A DNA stretch of 64,000 nt, taken from Odobenus rosmarus divergens (lineage: Eukaryota; Chordata; Mammalia; Carnivora; Odobenidae). Below the pieces are notes generated by a model, which did no database searches, was not told where the DNA came from, and worked only from the letters and a program-made list of their open reading frames with translations. The stretch lies in the NCBI RefSeq assembly GCF_000321225.1, contig NW_004450941.1, positions 905,114 to 969,113 on the forward strand, written 5' to 3'. Below are positions 44,769-55,600 of the stretch, one piece after another (positions within the stretch are counted from its first letter, which is position 1; the number at the start of each line of letters is the position of its first letter). A program made the position numbers and the translations under genes.

Positions 44769-45410
44769 CTAGACCCTCTAACTCTTTGTCTAGGTCTGTT
44801 CTCCTATAGCCTCTTTCTCCACACAGCTTGAGCCATTTGATGCTCTATCTATGCTTGGTCCTATCTCTGACTCTGGGACAAATCTTGTTCTTACTTTTGG
44901 GGAATTTAAAGAGCATTCATTCCATATTCAGGTGACAAAGTATCAAGACACCTTCATCTGACCTTGAGTAATTACCTAAGCAACTCATGATAGAGGCTTC
45001 ATTCCCTAGCTCAGTAGAAGCCTTGCTTGCTGCTGCAGCAGAGCATAAAATCTCAGTGGTGTATTTGTTTAAAATCAACCAGCTTTTGGGAGACAAAGGA
45101 AAACAAAATCAGGGGGATTTAATTATGCATTTGTTGTCAGGTACAAAGTAAAATCAGAAAAGCAAGAAGAAGAAAGAGCAAGAGATTGACCTCTCCTCTT
45201 CACAGGAGAAGACAAGAACACACAATCGGGACATTGGACTGAGCTGCTCCTGACAAGCTAGCAGGGCTCTGGCAGCCCAGAGAAATAGTGACCTCAATTA
45301 TGCCATCATCAGTTCTGCCTTAGTCACCAAAGCAGAATTTACCAATGAAGGAATGCAAGGAGAATACTTACTATGATTCTTGTTCTGTAGTGACATTAGC
45401 ACCCAGAAAA
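44769..45410. other. Unassigned sequence
   Basis: No recognised features. Confidence 0.4.
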
Positions 45411-45587
45411 CTCTAGTCTCACAACTCAAAGTGGGATCTACAGACCAGCAGCATGAACATCGCTTGAGACCTTGTTAGAAATGTGGTATCTCAGGCTCTG
45501 TTCCAGACCTCCTGAATCAGAATTTCAGTTTTAGCAAGATCCCCAAGGGATTTACATGCTTTTTAAATTTGAGGAGCACAGCTCTAG
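45411..45587 (+). mobile_element. MER5-type hAT transposon
   Basis: 'caaagtgggatctacagacc', 'agcagcatgaacatcgcttg', 'ccttgttagaaatgtggtat', 'ctgaatcagaatttcagttt' and 'aaatttgaggagcacagctc' are collinear with MER5A/B. Confidence 0.85.
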
Positions 45588-45734
45588 AAAACTGCCTCTC
45601 TAGAAAAGCCAGGATTTCCAATATGTACTCCATGGTCTGGCAGAAGGTCTTTAGGGTAGAGAAGATTAAGGTAATAGAGCTTTACTACCCCTTCAGAAGT
45701 CTCTCCACCTGGGCTATGAGACAGATTAGTAAGG

Positions 45735-45895
45735 TGGTAATGATTATCTCACTGCAGAGTTGTACTGCAGTGTTGAAAAAGCAATTAGAATTGACTCAAG
45801 GCCAGGTTCTGTCATTGATTGGCTTTGCGATGTTCAGAGGGCCATTTAACCTCTATGAATCTGTTTCTTCACCTACAAAATAAGACTTTTACAGA
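45735..45895 (+). mobile_element. MIR SINE
   Basis: 'ggctttgcgatgttcagagg', 'gccatttaacctctatgaat' and 'ctgtttcttcacctacaaaa' follow the MIR core. Confidence 0.72.
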
Positions 45896-45957
45896 ATGTC
45901 AAATGAGATAACATACATGTTCGTGCATTATAAATCCTTGTATAAAATTTTGGTATT

Positions 45958-46150
45958 GGGGCACCTGGGTGGCTCAGTCGTTAAGCGTCTGCCTTCGGCT
46001 CAGGTCGTGATCCCAGGGTCCTGGGATCGAGTCCCGCATCAGGCTCCCTGCTCAGTGGGAAGCCTGCCTCTCCCTCTCCCACTCCCCCTGCTTGTGTTCC
46101 CTCTCTCGCTGTGTCTCTCTGTCAAATAAATAAATAAAATTAAAAAAAAA
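45958..46150 (+). mobile_element. Can-SINE
   Basis: 'ggggcacctgggtggctcag' head, 'cgtctgccttcggctcaggt', CT-rich tract and AAATAAATAAATAAAATT tail. Target duplication attttggtatt / atgttggtatt at 45947-45957 and 46151-46161. It has the typical arctoid-type body. Confidence 0.96.
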
Positions 46151-46161
46151 ATGTTGGTATT

Positions 46162-48189
46162 ATGTGGGTGGTTCCCAAAGCCATTTTCCTGATCCGAACT
46201 CTTTTCTCAAGATCAAATCCTAAATTTACACCACAATGGTAGACTTAATGGGAGTCAATTTAGAGGGTCTGTGGAAGAAGACCAATCAAGCTGTCAAAAC
46301 GAGGGAGGGACTGAGAACCAGGTTCAGATTAACACACTGGAATCAGAAAGAACTGGAGAAAGGGGACAGGAACACAGGAGTTCAGAGTTGTATTTCCATA
46401 GAAGAGTAAACAGAAGTTGCTAAATCAAAATTAAGAACAACAAAGTTAATCACACTCAAAAGAGACCTGAACTGTGCCAGGTTCAACAGTGTTCAGTAGT
46501 TGATATACAATAAATGGAATGTATGGATCTACGTATGAGAGAGTACCACTCCTACAGCTGATAGATTTCAACAAGGTTGAATCAGAGATGCAAATCATTA
46601 ACTATGTGTTCGGAAGACCATAAATGTCTTACTACACTTGATGAAATAACGCTTCCATAAATTTAGTTAACCATAAGCCTGGTTAACAGGTTAATCTAAG
46701 GGTAATAAGTGTTGTCTAAGCATAAAAATCATCTGCCAAGCTTTGGAAACTACAGATGCATTTATCATTTCAATGAAGAAAAATGGGCACAGGAGGGCAG
46801 GATCCACAAAAAAGCAGTCACTAGAAAAGAGAAGAGAGAGGCTTTCTTGACAACAGGTGCTAGACTGACCAATGTTTGAATGAAAGACATTAATATTTAA
46901 AGAGGAAATGCAAGGATGTTGTTAGGTTCTGTGGATAGATAATTTCCAACAATCTGCATGCAAGCCGAAGTGACTAAGAAGTCAAAGTTGACTCAAGTAA
47001 TTTCCCACTGTAACATAATGAATGTGATAGCAAGCAATTTAAAAAAGCTCTGCTTGATCCTCATGGCATCTACAGGATGTACTGAAATTGACAACTATGA
47101 CAGTGATTTCAGGCAATAGGGTAAAGTATACAATTAACTAAACAAAAACAAGAAATGGTAAACTATAAAATGTGATGTTTTCCTTCACAAATCTCAATGT
47201 ATTTGAAATGTGACTACATAGGTATTTAAGTTTTTTTCCAAATAGTCAGGCAATCACTCCCATGCAAGAGCATGATTTCAAGTACTGGCACCAGAAACTG
47301 CCATCATTTTTTTTTTTAACAATAAAAACTGAATTCATGCCAAGATCATGAGTTAACCTCTTGTCTTTCTTAGGGACTCTCATTTCTTTTGAAACAGCAG
47401 AAGTTCCAAGGGCAAGAAGTTTCTAGAGAGGAGCAAGATTGAAACACATGGTCGCTGGTTAAAGAGAATTTAAAAAATTATATTTATATGCCTGCTGTCA
47501 TGTACTCTCAGGAGTAGGAATTGAAATTGTTTTATAACTAGTGAAAACCATTTTTCTTTTTTTAGTGTAAACCATTTCTGACATATTTATGTGAATGGGC
47601 TATCAGGAAGCAGAAGGTGTTGAAAACTTGAACTCATATTCTCTACTTGAATCCTGATAACAAGTCACCTCAAGTCATCGCTGCTCTCAGACTAACCATC
47701 GGAACTCATAAAAGGTATTATCAGCCCACTTAGCTTCTTCCTAGAGCAAACCGGAGAATCTTCAGAATAAATTGAATAAACGACTCCCACTCTTGAATAA
47801 TAATCTATTCACTGAATACAGAATCATTCAGACCTTGATTTCACAAAGCTAGCAAACTATATTGCATTATTTAGTTCCAGGGGTCCTCTCCTCCATGTAA
47901 TTTATCCATCACAGCATGAAATGTGATATAAAGGTTATAACATGACATAAATTAGTATGAAAGATTTCAGGATAAATAATAAAACCAAGGATAAGAGGCA
48001 CTAACACTATGTTCCAGAGGTCATCTAAATCTTGTATGAGCCCACTCTAGGTCAGTAAGTCTCTCCTGGTTAATTTCAGACCAAATTAGACTCTCTTTTG
48101 AATGCTCAGAACTAATTCATGACCATGGCCTCCCCATATCCCAAGAACGGGCCCCAGTTTTGAGATTTCATGACCATTGAACCCCTCTG
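46162..48189. other. Unassigned sequence
   Basis: About 2 kb, the longest stretch here without a single recognisable repeat or frame. It is ordinary AT-rich DNA; no promoter, splice or RNA signals stand out. Confidence 0.4.
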
Positions 48190-48930
48190 GCCTAATGATG
48201 CAAAGACAGAATCGACAGAGGTCACCATTATCCTGGATTCAGCAAGGCATCCAACAAAGCCTCTCATGAGCTCTCTGAGGGCAAGATGAAAACATATGAA
48301 CTAAGAGCTAGAAGAATTCAGTAAGTCAGTACCTGTATGAACAAGTGTACTTAAGGCACGCAATTTAATCACAGATATCCATCTGGAGAAAAGTCTATGG
48401 TGCCATGATGAAAGGCTCTATTGGAAAACTTATTCAATGTTTTTTTTTCTTAATTAGTTAAATGAAAATGTAGCAGACATATTTAACAGACCTGTGGATG
48501 ATTTGAAAATAGAAAAATATTGACTACTAGGATACTTAAAAAAATAACAGAATGGAACAATGAACTGAATTTAATATGATGGAATCTATGAATCTAATGC
48601 CATGGGGCCTAGGTGTATTGGATATGAGGAGGCTTGATACTTGGAATCAAAAATCCCAACTTCATAACTGAAGAATGAAGAAGAAATTAAGTAGTAGCAA
48701 CATCTATTGAAAAAACTCTCAGGAATTATGTAAACAGAGAGCTCAGCAGAACCCAATAATGTAATGTAGCAAATCTCCCCCACAAAACAAAACAAAACAA
48801 AACAAAACAACCCCCACAAAAACAAAACTAAAAAACAACCCTAATGTATTAACTGAAATACCGTGTCTGGTAAAAGATGAATCCTCTCATTATATAACAG
48901 ATCAAACAATTCTATGAATGTAACAATAAC
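48190..48930 (+). mobile_element. L3/CR1 LINE fragment, reverse-transcriptase region
   Basis: Plus-strand text follows the CR1/L3 reverse-transcriptase region: 'tcctggattcagcaaggcat' (48232), the 'tctctcatgagctctctgag' stretch (SHxxL of the RT), 'catctggagaaaagtctatg', 'cttattcaatgtttttt' (48430) and 'gacagacctgtggatgattt'-like text for the F(A)DDT area, then 'aacagagagctcagcagaac' near 48735. Many indels and an internal CAAAA expansion (48783-48812). L3/CR1 is among the oldest mammalian LINE families. Confidence 0.72.
48783..48812. repeat. (CAAAA)n microsatellite
   Basis: Five to six CAAAA units inside the L3/CR1 remnant. Confidence 0.95.
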
Positions 48931-48939
48931 CTATTTGAG

Positions 48940-48995
48940 AAAGAGAGACAGAGACAGAGGGAGAAAGAGAGACAGAGACAGAAAGAGAAAGACAA
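48940..48995. repeat. (GAGACA)-type purine-rich simple repeat
   Basis: Imperfect GAGACAGAGA units over about 55 bp. Confidence 0.85.
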
Positions 48996-49524
48996 CCACA
49001 GAATGTTACAGAAGTCACACAGGAAGCCTACCCTTTTGGAAGTTTCACTCATGGAAAAACTTTGCAATGAGATTAGACAAGAGGATGTAGGGCATTATCA
49101 AGTCCAGTGTATGAGCAGGACATGGCCCAGGGCTGTCCTGCTCCAACTAACTAAAATGTTTAACCACGGTACCCCTCGAGTAAAACTTTAGCCATTCATC
49201 CACCATGCACGTAGCTCCAGAGCCAGCTTCCCAACCCTCTGCCCTCAGTGCCTTAAAGGCTGTTGTTACTCAAGAAGCACACCTTCCTTTTGGTTTGGGT
49301 TGAATCCCTCATTGGGCAGCTGGAGCCCAGGACCCTCTGCAGAACTCCAGGCTCAGGACAGAGCCCCAGCAGCTGGGGGAGTGCAGAGGAGCTGGGGCCC
49401 CTAAAGACACACTCCGCTCGGACACGGAGCACTGGATTCTCCTACATGTTCCACCCCATCTTCCAAGACATCCATTTTGGGTCGACAAGTCGGGGTTCTG
49501 AAGCAGAGATAAAAACAGCTGGTG
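48996..49524. other. Unassigned, moderately GC-rich sequence
   Basis: Lies between the L3 RT piece and an L3 3' end, so it may be decayed L3 or a later insertion. A 119-codon plus frame (49263-49622) spans it and runs into the L3 tail; it has no recognisable domain. Confidence 0.4.
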
Positions 49525-49605
49525 GCAGACATTGGACTAGACAACCTTTGAGAGGCCTTTTTAAAATGGAAATTCTGTCACTTTCTGCATTGATTGTCAT
49601 GACAC
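49525..49605 (+). mobile_element. L3/CR1 LINE 3' end
   Basis: 'cattggactagacaaccttt' followed by 'gagaggcc' and 'aaattctgtcactttctg' is the CR1/L3 3' end (GGACTAGATGACCTCTGAGG...ATTCTGTGATTC). It lies downstream and in the same orientation as the RT piece at 48190, probably the same insertion. Confidence 0.72.
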
Positions 49606-49619
49606 AAAAGAATCGAGTA

Positions 49620-49790
49620 TGAAGAATCACTGCTTTGGGGTCAGACGGATTTGTATTCGAGTCCTATTGCTACCTTTTATGAGCTGTGTGAGTGTGGACA
49701 AGTTATTTAACTTCTCTGAGCCTTACTTTCTGCAACTAAAAACAAACAAACAAACAAACAAAAAAAACTGGGGAGGGTGTTAGGAAGTAG
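49620..49790 (+). mobile_element. MIR SINE with a (CAAA)n tail
   Basis: 'ctttggggtcagacggattt', 'gtattcgagtcctattgcta', 'gagctgtgtgagtgtggaca' and 'cttctctgagccttactttc' are collinear MIR. A CAAA run follows at 49740-49766. Confidence 0.85.
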
Positions 49791-50263
49791 TAAAATAACC
49801 TGTCAGTACTGTGCGAATCTGCCAGAAGGAGGACAGAGGGAGAAAGTACCTCTGTACTTTGCTACAACACATAATAGAGACTGTGTCACAACTTCATGCT
49901 TGACACAAATTACACTTGAGCATGCATAGATTTTTTACTTCAAAAGAAACAAGTTCACACAAGAAATCAGATCATTAAACCCCTCTACCTGTATTTTTAA
50001 CAATACCACCTGGGTTTTAGATTGGGTGTCTCACTGTGCTACTGTATCCCCAAGATCATGTAGTTCCAAGGTGAATTTTCAGAAACAGAATTAAAAGCCA
50101 GTATCCTGTTAAATTACATTGTGCCTATCAGAAACTCTTCTGTTGCTAATCCCTCCGGTGCTCTATCCTTTCCAGTTTCTCTGTGAAAATGCTGTTTTCT
50201 CTTATTGATGTGGCTTAATACCACTTGAATTTATGTCTTTGTATAGAACAGTATAATCTCAGG
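49791..50263. other. Unassigned sequence
   Basis: No recognised features. Confidence 0.4.
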
Positions 50264-50290
50264 GCACGCGCATGCGCACGCGTGTGTGTG
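50264..50290. repeat. Alternating purine-pyrimidine tract (Z-DNA candidate)
   Basis: 27 bases alternate strictly purine-pyrimidine with several CG steps, and include the 10-bp palindrome gcgcatgcgc (50268-50277). A TG-rich stretch continues to about 50300. Confidence 0.9.
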
Positions 50291-51652
50291 ATGTGTGTAC
50301 AGACACACATTTTCAGGCTGCTTAATAAATCCTTCAGAGTGAACTGAATCAGACAGCCAAGCACATTAGTACAGTATATTGTATCTCTGAAAATAAGGTC
50401 TGAATTCCATTTCGTTTGACAGGAAGGAATTTTTTCTGTAATCTTTCGTTTGCTCAGAGAGGTCAGAACGATGGAATGCTTCCATCTCCTCTCTGTCTCA
50501 TCACACTCTCCTTGTAACTCAGAGCTCACAAGTCAAACCTTGTGTTAATGCTTCCCACCCTTCTACCCTACAGCACAGTGCTTCCCAGAGCAAATTAAAT
50601 CCAGGTGACATTACAATCCTTGCAAGTTCTTGAGGTAATATGTTTTAAAGTTCTTTGGCAACTTAGCAGTAACAAGGATTAAAAACTTTGGCGGCCACCT
50701 TCTTTCGATGAAGTGCTTTTAGGCATTAGACATTCCTCAAAAACGACTGTAAAATCTCATCTACAGTCGACATTTAAGCAAAATTCGTTTCTTGATGGTT
50801 TTGTAATGACGTTTTATGCTTCAAAGATGAGGAGCTTGACATAAGTATTTTTTTCATTATTATCTATTCATCGAGAAAGCTGGCTTTGCCTTGGATGAGC
50901 TATCATGCCTCATATTAGTATACACGTAGAGAAAGCATATTGCGTAAGACATCCAGAATAGCACCATTATCACAAATGGAAGGAACATCAGCAATGCAAA
51001 TTTATGGAAATATTTGAAATGATGATGAATTCATACAAAGCAATCCTAAAATGATTCAGAGGCAGGTAGGTTTCAAAGAAAATATTAGGGACTCTGCTTC
51101 CACCACAATAACCCAAGACACACACTGATGCAGATGGCTGTATTTTATGGCATATAATTGCTTCATACTCATCAGAGGTGGTTACAGTGTTTATCACATC
51201 AGCCAAACGGGCAGAAATGATGCAAATTATAGGCATCAGAGGAGAGGCAGTTTGAATGTGGGCCTTAGAATTAGGAATAGAGCTTTGGTCAATATTTTAC
51301 TGCCATATGTAGTAACCACTAGTTTTAGTTCCCTGCCCTACAAGAGACACAGGTCTTTGTAAAGTGACTTGGGGATAGGTATTCAGGGTTCTCAGCTGAA
51401 AACAAACCAATTGGTATTAACTGGGGTGCAGATACCTCCATGACTTTTTAGTTAGTGGAAAATCACAAGTATCCTTGCTGAAGGCTACCCAAGAAGCATA
51501 TACTCAGAGGACTCCACTTTCTACCCCTGAAGTTTAGGAATTTCCTGAAGGCAGAGAGAAGGTTTCATCTAGTACACTCTGATCCCGGTTACAAGATGTA
51601 GAATGAGTTACAACATCATAAAAATACAATCGGGGCCAAATTTATCCAAATT
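50291..51652. other. Unassigned sequence with unusually many CpGs near 50.7-50.9 kb
   Basis: No repeat recognised. 50690-50960 keeps about ten CpGs in AT-rich text ('ggcggccacc', 'ctttcgatga', 'acagtcgaca', 'tgacgttttat'), which is unusual for this window. No reading frame or promoter elements. The 71- to 104-codon frames are unremarkable. Confidence 0.35.
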
Positions 51653-51730
51653 CAAAGTGCACAAAGTGGCTTAGATGCCCGCTGTGCACAAAGTGCACAA
51701 AGTGCACAAAGTGGCTTAGATGCCCGCTGT
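51653..51730 (+). repeat. Exact 33-bp direct repeat with 9-bp sub-units
   Basis: The 33 bases at 51653-51685 recur exactly at 51698-51730 (offset 45). The spacer is built from the 9-mer gtgcacaaa, which also occurs within the repeat. Looks like a recent tandem duplication with slippage. Confidence 0.95.
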
Positions 51731-51889
51731 TAAATGAGGATGGTGAGGAGGCAAGGCTGGGTTGATAATTCTGAGTCATTAACCTGCCTTTCTATGGCTT
51801 AGTGTTGACAATATTCAATCAAGATAATGTAAGAAATACATTATAAATGTTCATAAATTCACCGATATGGATGGTGGCTAGCATTCTTT

Positions 51890-52660
51890 GTATTTTCTTT
51901 GTATTGTTAGTGATTTTGTCTATTTCTATCAATTACTGACAGAGGTGTCAAAGTCTCCGGTTAGAATTGTGACTATCTGTTGGTGTGTGTAGTCCTATCA
52001 ATTTTTGATTTATGAAGTTTTGTGTCCTGTTATTAAGTATATACATATTTAGGACTTTTTTGACTTCTTGATAAACTGCCCATTTTGTCATTATGAGCTG
52101 TTTCTTTTCATCTCTTATGATACTCAGTTTTGAAGTTTAATTTGTTTGATATTAATATAAACTCTCCAGCTTTCTTACTCTTACTGTATACATAGTATAT
52201 ATTTCCCTTCCCTCTTACTTGCAACCGATTTGTGTCTTTAAAGTCTCCCGTGTGTCCTATAAACAATTCCTACTTAGGTTTTGATTCTTTTCATCCAATC
52301 TGACAATCTCTGTCTAATTGATGTGCTTATTTCTCTCTAATGCAATTGTTGAAATGGTTGGGTTTAACTCTGATTATAGAGTGTTTTTCCACTTGCCTCT
52401 TATCTTTTTATGTTCTTTCATTGCTCCTTTCTTCTCATCTTTTGGTTGAATTGCATCTTTTTTAATATTCCATTTTATTTTCTACACTGGCTTCTTAGAT
52501 ATACTTCCTTTAATTATTTTTGAACGGTTGTATCAGGGTGAATGATAAGTTACCCTGTCAAAAGCTAATGAATACTGTAACATCACACTTCACACACTGC
52601 CTTTCACATTTCCTACTTCTCATTTTTTGGTTTAATCACAGAGATTTCACATTTCCCCCT
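51890..52660 (-). mobile_element. Old L1M fragment (antisense)
   Basis: 'gattttgtctatttctatca', 'attactgacagaggtgtcaa', 'gtttgatattaatataaact', 'ctccagctttcttactctta' and 'ccaatctgacaatctctgtc' follow antisense L1M ORF2 in order. No frame remains. Confidence 0.82.
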
Positions 52661-54109
52661 TTCATACTTCCTACTTCACACAGCCAAGTGGTCATCGAGT
52701 ACTTGGGCACAGACGTTAGGGACCTCCCTCCTCTCTTATTCCCTGACCTGCAGAGTGAGCAGCTCCAGTTGCCCCAAAGTCCGAGCCTTGTGTCCTCAGT
52801 CCAGTGGGAATTCTCGCGCTTTCTTACACACCACAGCTCAACTGCACTGTTTCAAAAACTGCCCCAGTCCAGGAACTGAGATGTTGTGGAGCTCACTTAG
52901 GAGTTCTCCTCCTCCTATGGGTCTGTTTCTCTAGCTGTCAGTGCCTGAAAAGCCTTTATTTCTTCCTATAATTGGACCAGTTTGTTTGGTTTGGGTTTTG
53001 GTTGGTTTTATTGCTGTTGTTGTTGCTGTTGTTGACAGAAGTCAATTTTAGCCAAAGAGTTTTGAAGACCTTTCCTTTTAGAAACATGTCCTTTGTCTAC
53101 CCGTTTTCTGCAAGAGACCTGACAAAAAGAAGACTCTGAAACTCAGTCGCAGGGGAAAAATAGAATTTTGTTTCTTCAGCCCATGGGATTTGCTATTTAT
53201 TGAAAGAAAAGTAAAATATATTTAAGTTACTTCACAGTTAAGAAATCTTGATGTTGCCCTCTTATGCTTGCTCCGTACTCTGGCTGATGCTCAGATTTTT
53301 CTATACTTTTTTTGGCTAGGAGTTATAAAAACTGAGATCTCTTCCAGGTAATGTTTAGGGTTAAGCAAAAATAACTTCTAAAATTGTCCTCAGAGAGATA
53401 ATATAAAGGATATGTTTTACGTAGCTACCAAGCACTCCTATTCATATTAGAGATATATATTCATTTCTGGGCTTAAAGACACTGTTAAAAATGAAATTGT
53501 TCTCATCTTATATCCAATCATAAAGTTCCTTAGTGCATGTCTCCACCACGCAGTTCTGCAAGTCGACCATATAATACTTAACTACCATAGAGTACAACTA
53601 GAAATTCAGATGCTGATCAGTACAGCTTAACTTCCAAAAAGCACACGAGGAGTGAGAAAAGGCTTATTAACTCCATTTTTTCCTTTGTCAGATATTGAAT
53701 TTCAGTGACAGCAGTTGAAGCCAATATAACAACATATAACATTGGAAAGAACCAGAGAACCAACTTCGGAAGTAGCATTAATAGTAGTATTCTGTGTCAT
53801 GACTGAGTTTTACAAACACCTATTTGGTCAGGCCGGTGGTTCTCCACGTTGGCATTCTACTTTGTTTTCATAGCATATGCTGTAGTCGTGTTCCCTATGT
53901 TGCGATATATTAAATTAGAAACACGCTGTGCAAATGATATGAAGAGAAGTGGTAGTATAAAACTTGGACACTTTCTCTTGCCAACTGGGAAATGATTGCA
54001 TCTTGGTAACAGTTTGCACATTGGTATTTCTCTGCACTGACATTATTTGATGCTCTGATTATGAGTAATAATAATAATAATAGAATTGTCACTGAGAGCT
54101 AATCTAATT
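52661..54109. other. Unassigned sequence
   Basis: About 1.4 kb. A (TTG)n-like patch at 53008-53035 and (TAA)n at 54064-54082. The 119-codon frame at 52520-52879 starts in the L1M piece and has no domain; I reject it as a gene. Confidence 0.4.
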
Positions 54110-54480
54110 GCCTTGCATTTTGTTATGTTATTTGCATTCATTTATTCTTTAATCACAGCTACCATCTTGGAAGGTATGTAGCACTCGGTGCTCGTAGAGG
54201 AAATTGAGGCTCAACAAGTTCATATGACTTGACAAAATTCATGCAGATTATAAGAAGGAGATAAAACAAAACCCCCAAGCTGTCTGACTCCAAATACTTC
54301 ACTTCTAACAATTTCATTATACCACATCACCTATTTTTATAGTAGTATTCAGTCATTTCCATAAGATTTTCACATATTTTGCCTTATAGTCCCCTTTAAA
54401 TTTTTTATCAAATCTCTGAGGCTCAAAGCAGAGCCAGAAAATCAACCCAGGTTTATCAAATGACAGGCCATGTGCTTTTT
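54110..54480 (-). mobile_element. MIR SINE (antisense), possibly two pieces
   Basis: 'tagaggaaattgaggctcaa', 'ttcatgcagattataagaag' and 'aagctgtctgactccaaata' match the antisense MIR. 54360-54480 ('tctctgaggctcaaagcaga') may be a second, weaker one. Confidence 0.7.
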
Positions 54481-54741
54481 CCAGGGCTTTTCCTCTTCCC
54501 CATAAACTCTTATCATAGCTCATCTTAACATATGTGCCCTAAAGCAAATCAAGTGAATTGAGCTCCCAGTGTTCAGGGTTAAGGAGGTGTACTCTCTTCA
54601 CAATATGCTTGACATAATTTTAACTTAAATGTAGAATTGTTGATACCCACAATGAAATGTAAAACCAACCCTTAAGACATTTTGCCCTCATCCATCAAGT
54701 GTTTGATTAATTCATATATTCTTTCAGATAGAATTTCATTC
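54481..54741. other. Unassigned sequence
   Basis: Nothing recognised. Confidence 0.4.
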
Positions 54742-54755
54742 AGCATATATCTTCT

Positions 54756-54915
54756 TTTTTTTTAAAGATTTTATTTATTTATTTGAGAGAGGGTCAGAGG
54801 AGAAGCAGACCCCCTGCTGAGCAGGGAGCCGGATGCAGGACTCGATCCCGGGACTCCAGGATCATGACCCGAGCCGAAGGCAGTCGCCCAACCAACTGAG
54901 CCACCCAGGCGCCCC
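54756..54915 (-). mobile_element. Can-SINE with a shortened purine tract
   Basis: Minus-strand SINE, 'tttaaagattttatttattt' to 'gagccacccaggcgcccc', lacking part of the usual GAGA region (about 160 bp instead of 190-230). Perfect 14-bp target duplication agcatatatcttct at 54742-54755 and 54916-54929. Confidence 0.97.
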
Positions 54916-54934
54916 AGCATATATCTTCTGATCA

Positions 54935-55600
54935 CCCACTCTGTCCCCTAATATCCTGGTAGGTACTAGAGCAAAGTTGGTCTGGTTGCAGAGACCAAAA
55001 AGAAAGCAGAAAGTTATAGGATGCAACCTGAGATATAATAAAAGTATATACAAAGTGCTTGAGGAGTATGAAGGGAGTGGTGATTAAATCTGCTGGTGGA
55101 TAAGAATGTAAAGAATCAAAGAAGGTTTCACAAAGGAGGTAATATTTGAATTTGACTTAAGTTGAAGAACATACTTTACAGGTAAAATAGAATTCTCAAA
55201 GACTTAAAGATGTGAAAATCCATAGTATATGAGAGGCAGGGAGACCAACTAGCAGACTATTTCAGGTATCCAAATGGGAGATAATGAAAGCTGAACTCAT
55301 CAATGTGTTAATAAAAGATCTGAGAGAGGCTAAAACAGTGAAATCAGCAGTAATCATGATAGACTGAATGAGGGAAATGAGAGAGGATTCTATGGTGATT
55401 GGCGGTTTTCTAGTTTTGGTGATTTGGCAGGTTTAGTTCTTCTAGTCAATGAAGTAATCAGTGTCAACTATGGCTTGTGACCCATTCAAGAAATGAGGAT
55501 ACACCTGCTATATTTTGTTTGAGGAGAGTTGGGACTTCTGAAGTTTTACAAGTTGGGCACCTGACCATGAGGAATTGCCTCTAAATCTAATGGAGCAAAA
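54935..55600 (-). mobile_element. L2-like LINE fragment (antisense)
   Basis: 'aagaaggtttcacaaaggag', 'gtaatatttgaatttgactt', 'gcagactatttcaggtatcc' and 'aaatgggagataatgaaagc' follow the antisense L2 order loosely. Diverged, moderate confidence. Confidence 0.55.

Noticed and set aside
49263..49622. 119-codon frame as a gene
   Set aside because: Runs into the 3' end of an L3/CR1 LINE and has no domain.
52520..52879. 119-codon frame as a gene
   Set aside because: Begins within an antisense L1M fragment and shows no family resemblance.
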